In this document: piece after piece, positions 21,650-33,867 of the stretch
Position numbering within the stretch: the first letter of the stretch is position 1
Layout of the letters: every line of letters starts with the position of its first letter
Source: Gnetum montanum
Taxonomy: Eukaryota; Streptophyta; Gnetopsida; Gnetales; Gnetaceae
NCBI GenBank assembly: GCA_015680685.1
Contig: MNCI01034278.1
Coordinates: 11,585-73,190, forward strand
Length of the DNA stretch: 61,606 nucleotides
Direction: 5' to 3'
Notes under the pieces: generated by a model
Database searches by the model: none
Seen by the model: the letters and a program-made list of their open reading frames with translations, nothing else
Told to the model about the DNA's origin: nothing
Position numbers and translations under genes: made by a program

Positions 21650-23281
21650 TGTACTGTCCGAAATCATTGATTTTCGGCTGGAATGAAACAAAAACCAGGA
21701 GATCCTCAGACGGGCATAGAAGACCCTACCTTCACTTGAGGGCAAGTTGGAATTAACGAAGATAGAGTACCTTGAACGGTTCGCACACAGATCAGACAAG
21801 GATTTCCCCGAACGTACACCGTTATACTGTACACTGGGTTATACGTAAACGACGTAACTAATGTTGAATGGAGCGTAAACGTACAGGAACGTAAACAGTA
21901 AACATACAATAATGAATGAAAAAATGTAACAATTCTTAGCAAGAAAAATGTGGCAATATTATTGCGAAATGAAAGTTATAATGCACCGGTCTAACGCAGT
22001 TGTGAATCTAAGACAAGGCGGACGAAGAGCCCCGGTGGATGCGAAGGGATGATGGTGTGCTGGTTCGAACTGCAGGCACAACGTAAAGGCTGTATATTCA
22101 GCGTGCATAGTTGAAGTCCAACGTACAGAGTTTTTGCTGTGTTCTCTACTTTTCTCAGCGTCTCTAGTTCTTCTTTTGTGTCTTTGGTTTGTTCAAAATT
22201 GCCCCCTTATCTAGTGAAAAATTGGGATTTTTATACAAGTTTAGACGCTAGACTCAGGTTTGAGAGGGGATGATTGGCTGTGGAGTGCTGGACTCTCGGG
22301 TCAGGTGACATGTGGCACGTTGACCGAGTACAAAAGAATGAAATTTTACAAGTATACAACATGCTGCATGCCAACGTATACCGTTGTACGCCAGTGTATA
22401 TGTGCCGTACGCCAGCGTATACACGCTGGATGTATGACCTCGGTGTATAGACTTGATCAAAATAAAAGAAGTCATTCGGTCTTCAGGTTTGAATTCGGAT
22501 GCTATGAGAATGCTGCCTATGGATGTTCAGCTTGGTTGACCTTGATCTGACACAGTTCTGGAGAGCTTTAATTGGTATATGTTGTGCTACACACTGGTCG
22601 TACACCTTGTACATGCTAGGCGTATACGCTGAGCGTACATATTGTATCTACTGGGTGTACACGTTGCGTCTGCTGGGCGTATACTCTGGGCGTACACGCT
22701 GCATCTGCTGGGCATATACGCTAGGCGTGCAAGATGTACATGCTCAACGTATGAACTCTAGAATGCATGATGTCAACACCTGATGATTGCTCTATTCATG
22801 TGAGTTGATGCTTTGTACAAAATCTTACGCTGAAGTGTTGTTTCCATGCTGTCTTCGGGGGTTGCATGCCAGGCATATATGTCAATCATACATGTTGAGC
22901 ATACATGCGAGGCGTGTACACTGGGCATGCACACTGGGCGTATACGCTGTGAATGTATGCTGGGTGTATATGTTGGGCATATACGCTGAAAATGCATGAT
23001 GGGCGTATACGCTGTGAATGTATGCTGGGTGTATATGCTGAGCGTATACGTTGATAATGCATACTTAGTAAGGACTAAGTATCTTGAGCTCCAAAGTTGC
23101 CATGTTTGATAGCTGATGTCATCATCGTCATTTGCGGGTCTCAAGGAACTGCTCCTTGTTGAGTTCAACTCTGCTTGAAGCCAGCTATGGGGTCCTTAAG
23201 CTTTAGTCATGTTGGGGAGTGTCATGACTTAGCTCGATTCTTGTTGGAGAAGTACTAAGCTTAAAATTTTGTGATGTTTCA
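21650..23281 (-). repeat. 5' LTR of element A
   Basis: Plus view begins TGTACTGTCCGAAATC and ends GATGTTTCA, with AGATG following. It aligns throughout with 4361-5937 with many transitions. The palindrome arrays are at 22370-22430 and 22610-23060. Confidence 0.9.
22365..23065 (-). repeat. GCGTATACGC-type array inside the 5' LTR of A
   Basis: The same array as at 5040-5730, with units such as CTGGGCGTATACGCTGTGAA and TGCTGGGCATATACGC. Several intact palindromes remain. Confidence 0.8.
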
Positions 23282-23286
23282 AGATG
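23282..23286. repeat. Target-site duplication AGATG, right copy (element A)
   Basis: An exact copy of 4356-4360, directly after the LTR end. Confidence 0.88.
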
Positions 23287-23995
23287 CATCCTTGCACAAT
23301 TACCTCTAGGCTTCATCCTACAAACACAACTCCAAGAAGACAAGAAAGCCATAAAACATGCAATGCAAATAAAATGTCAGGGGGCAACAATGCTGCAAAT
23401 GCTCCAAAGGCTAAACTAATGGCAAGTATTTGAAAAGACAGTGAAATTCTAGGGGGCAATGGTACTATAGATGCTCAAGAGGTTGGAGCAATGGCAAGCA
23501 TTTAGAAAGCCAATTAAATGCTGGGGGACAATGATGTTGTAGATGCTCAAGTGTCCAGAGTGATGGAAAGCATTTAAAAAGCTAGTGAAATGCCAAAGGG
23601 TGATGATGCTACAAGTTCTCAAGAGGTTAGAATGATGATAAGAGCTTGAAAAATTAGCAAAATGGTAGGGTGCCATAGTGTTGCAAGTGCTACAAAGGTT
23701 ATGCTGACGATTGGAGCTTAAAAAATCAACAAAATGGTAGGGGGATATAATGCTACAAATGCTTCCAAGGTCAAGCAATGACAAGAGCCTAAAAAATTAG
23801 CAAAATGGTAGCAAGGGGGGCATAATGTTGCAGGTACTTCAAAGGCTGAGCTAATGGCCAATTCTCCATTTTGGAATTGCAATATCCCCACCTACATGGT
23901 GTGGAAAAGTGGGGAATGTGGGAAGGAGTTGAAATTATTCTTTCTTGCTTGCTCGTGAAACTTATGTGTGATTGATGGAAATCCTAGTTTAAGGT
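23287..23995 (-). repeat. 3'UTR of Tat remnant D' with a degenerate 60-65-bp tandem repeat
   Basis: The first 80 bp match the A 3'UTR (CATCCTACAAACACAACTCC). From about 23395 to 23840 there are roughly seven imperfect units with GATGYTRCAAGTGCTCAARR, GGTTAGA, AGAGCTTAAAAA and TTAGCAAAATGGTAG. This repeat is not seen in A, E or T1. No ORF. Confidence 0.6.
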
Positions 23996-23999
23996 CTTG

Positions 24000-24290
24000 G
24001 TAGATGGTAGTGTGATAGTTTATAGTCATAGTGGACTAATACATGCCATTTTAATGTTGTAGAGGATAAGCTATTATGTTAGTTTAACATCATAATCCAA
24101 GGATGAATGCTATGCCAGTTTAACATCATGCTAGACGAATGGTTGTTTCTATGCTAGTTTATAGTCATATCAAACTTGTTATGCTAGTTTATAGTCATAG
24201 AGAACTTGTGTCTTGCCAGTTTAATGTCATAGTGGACATATTGGATTTGTGCTAGCTTAAAATCATAGTATACGAATGCTTACTTTGTTC
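24000..24290 (-). repeat. TAAACT-type 3'UTR array of D'
   Basis: About eight degenerate units with GCTAGTTTATAGTCATA or CCAGTTTAACATCATG, spaced 30-40 bp. It occupies the same place, after integrase, as in the other elements. Confidence 0.7.
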
Positions 24291-24324
24291 CATTGATGTG
24301 TGGCATGCTAAGAATAGTACAGCT

Positions 24325-25114
24325 TCAAATATGAATGGTTCACTAGATTGGAAAATTCAATATCATCTTGATTAGCAAGCTTGAACACTCCATTATCATA
24401 GGCCTTAGTAACCAAGAAAGGCCCTTCCTAGTTAGTTGAAAATTTATCTGTGGATTCATGAATGACCTTGAGGACTAGGTCCCTTTTCTTGATCAGGCAT
24501 TGATGCTATTTGTGATGGTGTTTTGTTGTTACTTTTCTCAGTGCCATTCGATGCAATCAAGAATTTTCATGTGCTTCTCCTCTATTGGGTTGAGGTCTAT
24601 GGTTTTCAACTCATCGTTCTGAGCTTCATCAATGAAGTTTGAGAGGATCACTTGAAGTGATGGAACCTACAATTCAAGGGGGAAAATTACTTTAGATTTG
24701 TAGATAAGACTATAAGATGTCTTACCTTTTTTCATTTATCATGTTGTGCAATAGGCCTAGAGTGCATAGACTAACTACTCATGCCATCATTGTTTGCTAT
24801 TATTTAGCATCTTCTTAAAAAGGTTGATGATGACTTTATTTATAACCTCCACTTGGCCATTCACCTCAGGGTAGTATGGTGACAAGAAGGAATGTTTGAT
24901 AGCAAACTGCTCATAGAAGTCTTTAGTTTTAGCACTACTAAATTGTGCTCCATTGATTGTCACTATGATCATAAGTAAGCCAAAATAGGTCGCTATGTTA
25001 TCAAGCATAAATTTGTAAACTTGTTGTGGTGTTTTCTTCCTAAGGGAAATAGCCTCAATCCACTTAATGTAATATTCAGTTACAGTTATGATGAAGCTAT
25101 GCCTTGCTGATGAG
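24325..25114 (-). pseudogene. Integrase fragment of Tat remnant D'
   Basis: The segment 25114-24787 reads RHSFIITVTEYYIKWIEAIS, then a core with TINGAQFSS (normally TDNGPQFSS, so the second catalytic Asp appears changed to Ile-Asn). Next comes YYPEVNGQVEVINKV with the catalytic Glu. The C-terminal domain continues with frame breaks to a TGA near 24325. Unit X at 25115 cuts it off from its upstream part. No upstream remainder is recognised beyond 25915. Confidence 0.8.
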
Positions 25115-25915
25115 TGGCAAGATACCCCTACACTCAAGCATATGACTACGAGCATCTCACACATGATTTAGTCAAACTCCAAGGACTAAGTACTTACGTG
25201 CCTTAATGGAACACTTAAGGTTAATCAATCATTGTCTTCCCAAACTTACTTGTATTGTCATGGTTGTATGATTAACTAAGCTTGAGGTATATGATTTTTA
25301 TATCTTTTATCTTTTTAATGTCCTACGCTAAGAGGGGAAGGTGAAGAGAACTAAATAACTAACTTTCATTAACTATTCACTAACTAAGTTCTAACTATCC
25401 TAGCACCAGTATCCATTCCCACTTGCCATACACACCCTGAACCAGTGCAACATTTCTGGGATTACCAAACGCTACTCGTTACTAGGTTACCAAGCGTTAC
25501 ACATGTGCTCGAAGCAGTCGTACTGAGTGCACTTAACTAAGAGAGTCAAGGGTTGAGAGAGATTAATTATCTATAGAAGCATTTAAACATTTAACAATAA
25601 TTAATTCCTATTTATCTTAGTCCACGTGCTGTAAGGTTTATCAAAAATTTCATCTTTATTGCCATACACAAATGTGTGCTCAGGCACAATTTGCTCGAAT
25701 AAAGATCCATTCACTTTAAGACTCCTACTGTAGGCACATGGAAATTATTCTAACTCTAGAATGGTAAAACTACAAGGGTTGGCTAAGGGTCTAAATCTAG
25801 ATGTCTAAAACAAGGAAAGCTACTCTTATTTATAGGCATAGCGACAGGCTACGATATCTCGTATGCAGTATCGTAGGGTTAGATGCAATATCGCATATGC
25901 AATATCATGTCCCAT
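25115..25915 (-). repeat. LTR-like unit X, copy 2, inserted in the D' integrase
   Basis: Plus view starts TGGCAAGATACCCC and ends GTCCCATCA. The reverse complement has the same block order as 3484-4339, including TATAAATA near 25835. It splits the integrase reading frame at the SSAGHSFII motif. The flanking bases do not form a clear target duplication. Confidence 0.55.
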
Positions 25916-28189
25916 CATACCCCCATGACTGAATGAAAACTTTTCCTCGAGTTCCTTACAAAATATTCGAAAGGTATGGGATTATTGACTGGAATGACAC
26001 TAATGCTGAATGGGATGATATGTGAATGGATCATCATTACAATACATGACAAAATCAGTGTTCATGATAACAAGAGTGAATACTATACACATTTGACATC
26101 CAGCCTTATTTGGCAGCTGAGAGAGAAGAGAGAAGAGAGAGAAAAAAGAAGAAGTCTATTGCTATCGACGCCAGGATTGCACCTTTCGTTGTCCATCCAT
26201 AAGCACACCATCAATCTTGTTCCTTGCATAACTATTCCAACACCAATCCATTTCAAGTGTTCTCTCTAGATCCAATCCATTGGTGTATGATTATCATCTG
26301 CACACACAACATAGTCTTATATTAGCAAGGGTAAATGAATCACAATGTAGTTGATACCTTGCTTCGGTGTAAGGTCCATTGGCTAAGTTGTGGTATGGAT
26401 AATGCAAATTTTGGAGATATAACACTGGTGACTACCCAAACTGTAGGGTTTTAGAGAAAATCAAAAAAATTGGGCCAAGACTCCCATGACTAAGAGCGAA
26501 CCTCCAGTAACGAGAAAATGAAAAAAGATAAGGAATAAGAAAGATGGAGAAAAAGAGACAATTGCCACACTAATGAAATGGATGTCAGAGATGGAAATGA
26601 ACAAAATAATGTTGATTGCAAAAATGTTTAAGGGAAGGAAATTAATTGATGCACCAAATAGGAATGCTAGTGGGTCCTCCCCAAAGCAAGCTCATGCCCT
26701 TAATGCCCTAACATTTCCACATTCAAAGAGTCCATAGGCTCTAGAAATGTCATTTGGAAGCAAGATTTAAAGTCTTAACCACAAGAGTTTACCAAAAAAA
26801 ATGCATCAACCAAAATATAGACTACTAATACAACCAAAAATGAGGTGAACAATGGAGAAAGAACGATGGAAAGAAGAGAATGGAATGGAGTCTCAAAAAC
26901 AAGGTGGTGTACAGCCCCTTGTGTATTAATGGTTAATGTGACTTAGTAGATCTCATTCCAAATCCAGCCTCGAAAAATCCACATCTTCACATTAATACAT
27001 TTGGCCAATCCATCCACCTGAAGGAACATGAATGCCTTTGTCAAAGAGTCACCACCATTCCAATGAAATGAGAAAGGAGAAAATAGGAAGCGAGAAAGGG
27101 CCTTAGTTAGAGGGAACATGTTTGTTTAGTTCCATAACCAGTGCTTGTAGCCCAAGTGATTATTTCATCTAAGGGATGTGCTTTGAATTCTCACTTTCTT
27201 CTCTCTCTCTCTCTCTCTCTCTTTTGGCATGAGAACCACACCATGCAAAGACTTATTATTTTTATTACCTTAGCTTCCCAATAATAGAGAAAATTCAGAA
27301 TGGTAAGGGAAACTCAAGAAGAAAACATCCAAGCACCCAGGAGAGTGGCCAACACAAAGGCATCAAGTCCCCTTGAAGTCACACCCTTTTCAATCCTTGA
27401 GTCCTTTCTTAGTGTGAGAAATTCCCAGTCATCGATTCATTGATAGTTCTTATTATTTATTGAAGAAAGGGAATGTACAGTTCCAAGCCAAGAAAGACCA
27501 TAGAAATTCATGGATGCATGGATGATGTGGGCTCATTGCCTATTATATGAAAAGAACCATACCTTAGTATCAACATCATAACTTAAAGATAAAAAACAAA
27601 CATTAGCAACCAATGGAAAATAGTACATACCATCATCATAAGCATTTATTAGGTGATGAACCTAACAAAATAAGTAAACACAGAAATAAAAGAAAAGATA
27701 TGAACGATGTTGCAAAACAAAAACAAGAAAAGTTAAAGAAATTTGTAAAAAAAAACTTAAAAGGAATTGAGGGCCTTGATTGATCAACATAGGTGGCCAT
27801 CTCCCCCATGACTAAGTTGGAAGGGAGAGATCTGAAATAATGAGTAAGGTCATCCTTTCTCTGATGCGTTATGTCCACTGACCATTCTAGATTCATGGCA
27901 AGGTTTGGTCTATTGCAAATTGACTAGTATTCTCTTATCAGAGTATTTGTTTGAATTTTTTTAGGAGTTTCCAACTTCCCCCAATTGAGTTTTTCAAGTT
28001 AAGGTTCGGAAGTTGGTGATGCTCTTGCTCCAGTGCATCTATGCCTTCTACGTGGGTGCAAGTTGATCCCCTAGTTAGTCCCATGCACGTTGATGAGTTT
28101 CTCTCTTGATTAGCTATCAACCACGAGGTGTCTTTTTGTTGTGTGGTTGCTACATACAGGCACTTTTGTATGTTAACTTCCTAGGTGCA
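25916..28189. other. Unassigned region
   Basis: I see no supported gene. A (CT)n microsatellite lies near 27198-27222, and purine-rich stretches at 26110-26160 and 26510-26620. The translated frames are short and unlike known families. It may hold the rest of the gypsy element D or other decayed insertions. Confidence 0.35.
27198..27222. repeat. CT microsatellite
   Basis: About 12 consecutive CT dinucleotides in a pyrimidine-rich stretch. Confidence 0.9.
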
Positions 28190-29286
28190 CCGATCGTATG
28201 TAGGCAATGCTGAACATTCCTATACACCATCATCCTCTGTATCACTATATGTGATGCATGGAACTTTCTTCTTCTTGATCTTCCCAAAAAAATTTTCCTT
28301 AGATATTTCCAGGGAAAGATTACGGATTCCTAGGCATGCATTTATGGTACTCAACCATGCCCTCCCCACTATTATTGGGAAGTCCCCTTTGTCATTATTT
28401 ACTTGTATCACTAGGAAATCAAATGGGTATGACCATCCACACAGAGTGGTAATGATGTCCTCCAACAGTCCCAAGGGAACAGTGATGCACTAGTCAGCTA
28501 GCTCTAAGAAAATATTGCTCTTCTTTAGTTGAGGCAGGTTCCAAGCTTTATACATCTCTTGTGATATTAAGTTAACTCTAGAACCTGAGTCTAGAAGAGC
28601 TTTATGAGGTTCATTCCTAGTGACTTGGAGATAGATTAAAGGGCTTCCAGGGTCAAAGAATTTCCTGGGAAGGTGGCCCTCCTTAATCTAGTTAGTGATG
28701 ACATGCATTAACATAACCATGTGTGTTGAGCTCTATTTTTGGTTTGAAGGGAGCTACAAAGCCTTATTTAATGGAGAAGAATTCAGAGGCTCAACCTCTT
28801 GTGGTTGTGAGACCTTGGTTGGACTGTTGGTTCTGAAGAAAGGTCTTCTCTTTGTATGGTTGTCAGAACCAGCAGCGGGTTGAAGGTTCATAGCTCTTGT
28901 AGCATTATGTTGTTGTGGTTAAGTGGGGAGTTCCCCTTGCATTACTGGAGTGGGTCGTAACGGAGTTATCGATGTGAGAGTTGTGGATGGGTTTAGAGGA
29001 TGGTATGTTTGTGGGTTGTATCCCCCAGGATAAGGAGTCCTATAATAATCCTGAGCTTGGTAGTGACATTGTGGTGTCACGTGACTAACAAAGTCACATG
29101 GATAGATTGGCTGTTGCACGTAATAGCCATATGAATCTAGTTGCCGGTAAGGATATTGTTTCCTTGGTGGTGGCATCCCCCATGACTGTGGGTATTGCCA
29201 CTGCTGGTGTTGCTCAATAGGTTGTGGTAGAGTTCCACTTGGGTAATACGTTAAAGGTTGGTGGAACTGCCTTGGGTTACCTTGGG
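28190..29286 (-). pseudogene. Gag-protease remnant of another Ty3/gypsy element (D)
   Basis: On the minus strand, the part nearest 29286 is a Pro/Gln/Tyr-rich gag tail (PRKQYPYRQLDSYGYYVQQP). A protease follows near 28620-28280 with active-site loop ALLDSGSRVNLISQEMYKAW and later GDFPIIVGRAWLSTINACLG. Here the active site is the normal Asp-Ser-Gly, and the protein is clearly not from the Tat families seen elsewhere in the window. Several stops interrupt it. The upstream part is cut at 29286, where the B 5' LTR begins. Neither RT nor LTR is seen. Confidence 0.75.
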
Positions 29287-30698
29287 TGAAACACCATAAA
29301 ACTTTCGAGCCCTCGACAGTTCGGCAAAATCTAGCAACCCAGGCGAGGAGTTTCGACAAGGCATAGCACAGTACAAATGAACTTCAAAAGATAGAACAAA
29401 ATGATGGGTGCATGGTGGCAAGCCTTCCACTTTGCAGGTTTTCTATGTTTCAAAAAATCTCAACATTTAGCATACTACGCTGCATTACACAACATAGCAT
29501 AACGCCACGTTACGCAGCGTAATATCAAAGACAGTCCACCACAGCATCAAAGATGGCAAACATTCAAGACTCTGACGACCTAGCAAAAATCTCAAGGCTT
29601 AGGCAACGATCTGCAACATGTCATGCATTTCAGCAGGTTTTCTTTCTTGGTTAAGGGGGCTATTATGCTATATTACGGAGTGTAACATAATAAACTCCAA
29701 AAAATGGATTCATCAGAAACAGAGGAAGCGTGGCGACAATACTTCAACTTTGGCAGTTTCATTATTTTATGCTAAATTATGCTATGATGCGTAATTTAGT
29801 GTAACGTAGTGTAATGCAAGTAACAACAGCACAATTCAGACATCAGTAGTTCATATGCCACAATACGCTCTCTAGTGTATTGCAACGTAATCAAAGAACA
29901 GTCTGTTGACAAAGCCCAAACAAGAGTGGTTTATGACGCGCTACGCAACATAGCACCGCAAGCTTCAACGATAACACATCGGGTCAATGACATCTTTTAA
30001 GTTCAGGACATGCATCATTTAAACTGTGTTTTCCTCTTGACCCTAACCTTATAAATGTTCCAGTTGACGAAGATCAAAGGGGTTGGAAAAAAAATTTCTC
30101 CTTCAAGGTTGGCAAGAGAGCAAAAAGAGGATCAGTGATCATGAGAACATCGGAGGTGATTGGCAAAAACCCTTGATCAGAAATAGTCAGCAGACAGATA
30201 TTCTGCCCTGGGTCAGACTTCCTTGCACATAGATTGGCTAGAACAAGGTAGATTGACCCTCGCTTGTTCCACCTTTAGATAACTTTCTTGCTGCTGGCAT
30301 GTGCTTCGTCCAAATCGAAGCCCACCTGTAATCATTATATCCAACATATTGTGTTTATAAATTAAATCCTAGATCTTGTGGCCATACTCTCTACAAATTT
30401 GATTCCTTGCATCCTATTTATATAGATTTGGCAATCGCTCTAAATCGTTTTCATCATTTTCAATTATTTTTCGGGATTAACAATATTACATCTCCTCATA
30501 AAGAGTCATCATTTTGCCATCAAAATTATTACAAAAATTTTACTAATTAAGTAAGTCCCTGTCTGATCGAAAAGACCATTCAGGGCACCTCAGATTCATT
30601 TCTTTCTCCAGCACAGCCCTCGCATGGATCCGGGGTTAGAACTGTGTACACAAACTTTCATTCGGGATTTCCAGCAACTGACATTTTCTGCCATTACA
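29287..30698 (+). repeat. 5' LTR of element B (1412 bp)
   Basis: It begins TGAAACACCATAAAACTTTC and ends GCCATTACA, and aligns throughout with 44781-46192. From 29470 to 29960 it carries many TTACGC and GCGTAA sites, for example GCCACGTTACGCAGCGTAAT. The left flank TTGGG has no testable partner. Confidence 0.9.
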
Positions 30699-30704
30699 GT
30701 TTTC

Positions 30705-30722
30705 TGGCACTAGAAGGAGGGC
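30705..30722 (+). promoter_or_regulatory. Primer binding site of element B
   Basis: TGGCACTAGAAGGAGGGC, six bases after the LTR, one base different from the PBS of A. Confidence 0.85.
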
Positions 30723-30954
30723 CTTCATACCCGATTTGCATTTTACAGGTAGTCTTGTAAGCTGTCTGTACCCATAGTCAATCAACATAAACATAATACC
30801 TCTGAGGTTGTTTATGAGATTGTGTGGTGCAGATCGCTCGCTTCGACGATTCCTTTGGAATCCTACAAGATAGAAAGCCCCAATTATTATCTTAGTTCAC
30901 CTTTGCTCTTTTGATATTTACCCTTATCATCATTATCTCCGAATCATGTAGAAA

Positions 30955-33867
30955 ATGGTTACATCAACCATAGATGTTGACACTGCCAATCTAGAGAACC
31001 CTTGGACCATGCAAGTTACGTTTCCTGTGGTCGAGCTGCCAACTAGCCCAGCGTGACTGCACCACTCTCTTAGGTTGCAAAATAAGGAGCCTGAGGGACA
31101 TGCTCAATGCAGAGAACACTACAATTTCCTCTATGCTAAGCTAGCAACAAACCTGCCCATGGATCCACAAGAATTTGAGGAAAAACGAGAGTACAAGTTC
31201 ATGTACTACAAGGGGAAGGAATTTATTCCTTCACCTAACGCCATTGTGCCCCTGAAAGACCAACAAAAGTGGATCCTAGATCAAATGCTGATGGCAAAGA
31301 CATTGCCAGAAAAACTAGACATGTTGTTCCATGATGAAACACTTCATGATGAGCAAGATGATCTGGAATCTCACTCGGAAGGAGGCAGTCATGTTGATTT
31401 CACCATGGCCCCTCCCTCCACGATGTCCCACATAAATCCATTGTTCATGGTTACCACGCCCTTGAAATTATCCAATACCAATCGAGTCCCACATTCACCG
31501 TGCTTACATTTTCTTTCTCCGACTATCTTCCCAGGAGATGGTCCCTCACAAATCATTCCTCAGCAAATGCAATTACCTAATCCACCTCACCGTACACCTG
31601 TTCCTGTGTCACCACATGTGCACGAGATACCTATGTCACAATTACCTACAACACCTACCTTCATCCCAACCGACACAATAGAGCCTGCCACTATAGCATG
31701 GTGGGTTCCAAACATGCCACTTGTTGCACATCCCACGCAAATGCCCCATCATCCCCATCATCAAAGCCAAGTCCCATAAGTGCTAAACCTAGTTACAGGA
31801 TCGTTGTCGGTGCCCCCATTTACACAAATAGCATATCCAATAGCGCAACCAATGGTGGTCGCCCCATCCACACCAACTACTAGATGGTGGATGCCACAAG
31901 TAGCATCACCTGCAAGGACCATCCCGCTAGCACTGACCATCAACCAAGCTGCTGCCTCCATTACGCCACCCAGTTTGGCCCCTCCTGCCATTCCACAAAT
32001 GACCTCATCGTGTATGGGTCTGGACCAAGCCTTCTAGCTCATTCAAACCCTTACAGAAGAGGTTAAGCATCTCAAGGCTGCTAGTTCTGACATGGTACAA
32101 GTCATGGATTTCTACCATGATGATCCTATTAGTCCAGCAGTCCCAGTCCTGTCGTTGCCACCTGGGATGCCCCTTCCCCATTTCACAAAATACAATGGGG
32201 AATATGATCCCAACGCCCACCTCATCACTTTCAGGTTAGAGTCCTTATTTCTGCAACAATGGCCACATACTATAATCCATGTCTTTGCTATGTCCTTAAC
32301 AGGAAAAGCTATAGACTGGTATCGAGCACTTCCACGTGCTTCCATTTCAACTTTGAAAAAGCTGCTAACCCAGTTTGTGACTCGTTTCAAATACAACCTG
32401 AAGCCTGAAGTCATGTTGGACCAGCTCATGGGAGTTAAGCAAGACCCACTCAAGTCAGTCCAAAAGTTCATACAGTGCTAGAGCGCTACCTTGAATGAAA
32501 TCCGCGAACCCATCACAGAAGCCTATCTACTAGAAATCTTTAACAGAGCGGTCAATGACTTCATCAAGTCTAAGCTATATTACCTCATTCCTCGTTCTCT
32601 CAGCCAAGCCTTTGCCTAGACTAAGAGCATCCAAGATGCAATGGAGGCTAGTAAAGATTCGATGTATGTAGTCTACAAAAACACCCACCGCAAGGGTAAG
32701 GATAAAGGCAAAGTCGCGACAACGACAGTAGTGGCAGTTGCTAAGGGGGCCAAGAAGAAAAACAACAACAACAAGAAAATGACTACGGAGCTTTCCGATC
32801 AAGAAGCTCAAATGGACCCAATCAAGAAGCTCCTTCCACCCCTGAAGCACCCCCACAACCAAGGCCAAAATTTGAGCGTAAGGACCTCTCAGATTATGCA
32901 ACTCTACCTGTGAAGCCTTTAGAACTTCTGAAGAAATTACTAGGAACTGGTCACATCTGACACAAGGCGGTGTCCAAGGAGGCTTTGAAATGTCATAGGC
33001 ACCATTGTAAGTTACTCAAGAACCCCTCCTTGGCCCAACCTAATGAACCACCTGTTCCCAAGAACTTTAGGCTAGATCGATTCTGTGACTACCATCAATT
33101 GTGTGGTCATGACACAGATTACTGCTGGGTGTTGAAAGATGACATTCAACGGATGATTGATCAAGGTGTTAGATAGCAGTAGTCTAGCTCACCCAGAAAA
33201 CCAAGCCATGCATTTGTACTAAGACCCGTTAAATGTAAATAACGCAGGGTACAAAATTAACATGGTAGGAGTAGAGGGCGATAATTGAGCACAACCAAAA
33301 CAACCTTTCATGTTGCGAACGCATCCTCGCTCTCCCCGAACAATGGATCCATTAGCATCGACAAGTGGTGCTCTAAGGTAACCTTTTATCCTTCGAGCCC
33401 CTTTCCAGAAAAATTCTCAACAACCTGTTATCGATAAAGCCGTGGCCCAGCCCGTGCCTACTCCTAAGGCTCCCTTTGTCATTAGGATGCCAAAACCATT
33501 AACCGCCCCTCCTCTGTAGGGGCAAACCTCCAAGTCAATCCCCTGATCCCAACTTAATGAAAAAGGAGAAGGAGGTAGGACAACTGGTACGGCCAAGGAT
33601 CGTCTTACGTTGGGGTTTCCCAAGCCTAAACCCCTTCCTTCTATACCCTTGGCCCCATTTTCTAAAAATGGCGAAGTTACACAAATGCAACCATCTCCTC
33701 CTAGCCAAAAGAAACATAGCCCTCAACCAAATATCACTCCTCCCTGAGAAATTCATCTCCTAGGATAAATGGAAGAGGAAAAGGGTGACAAGCAGCCAGA
33801 TCGTGGGCGGGATCTGTTCGATGCCTTTACGCAAGTCAAATAGGCTCTAAAATAAAAAAATACAACA
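30955..33867 (+). pseudogene. Gag of element B
   Basis: The start ATG at 30955 (MVTSTIDVDTANLENPW) is supported by the same start in B2 at 46449. Blocks in order: an N-terminal domain ending GKEFIPSPNAIVPLKDQQKW; a Pro-rich linker; the capsid-like core DFYHDDPISPAVPVLSLPPG through TGKAIDWYRALPRASISTLK (about 32100-32480), typical of Retrotrans_gag; a Lys/Asn-rich basic stretch near 32760; a zinc-knuckle-like FCDYHQLCGHDTDYC near 33085; and a Pro-rich tail. At least six stops (for example near 31053, 32036, 32479, 33174) and some frame changes break it. It runs into the protease. Confidence 0.85.

Larger units (their letters stand above)
4361..23281 (-). mobile_element. Complete Tat-lineage Ty3/gypsy retrotransposon A with antisense gene (18.9 kb)
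   Basis: Read on the minus strand the order is: 5' LTR (23281-21650), PBS, a repeat-rich leader, gag (20960-17780), protease (17765-16815), a spacer with an oppositely oriented multi-exon gene (11705-16255), RT, RNase H, archaeal-type RNase H, integrase (to 7466), a 3'UTR repeat array, PPT and 3' LTR (5937-4361). AGATG duplications flank it. The two RNase H domains and the long PR-RT spacer are features of the Tat/Ogre group. All protein genes carry stops or deletions, so this copy is dead. The two LTRs differ at many sites, mainly transitions, indicating an old insertion. It landed in the 3'UTR of another Tat element (D'). Confidence 0.9.
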
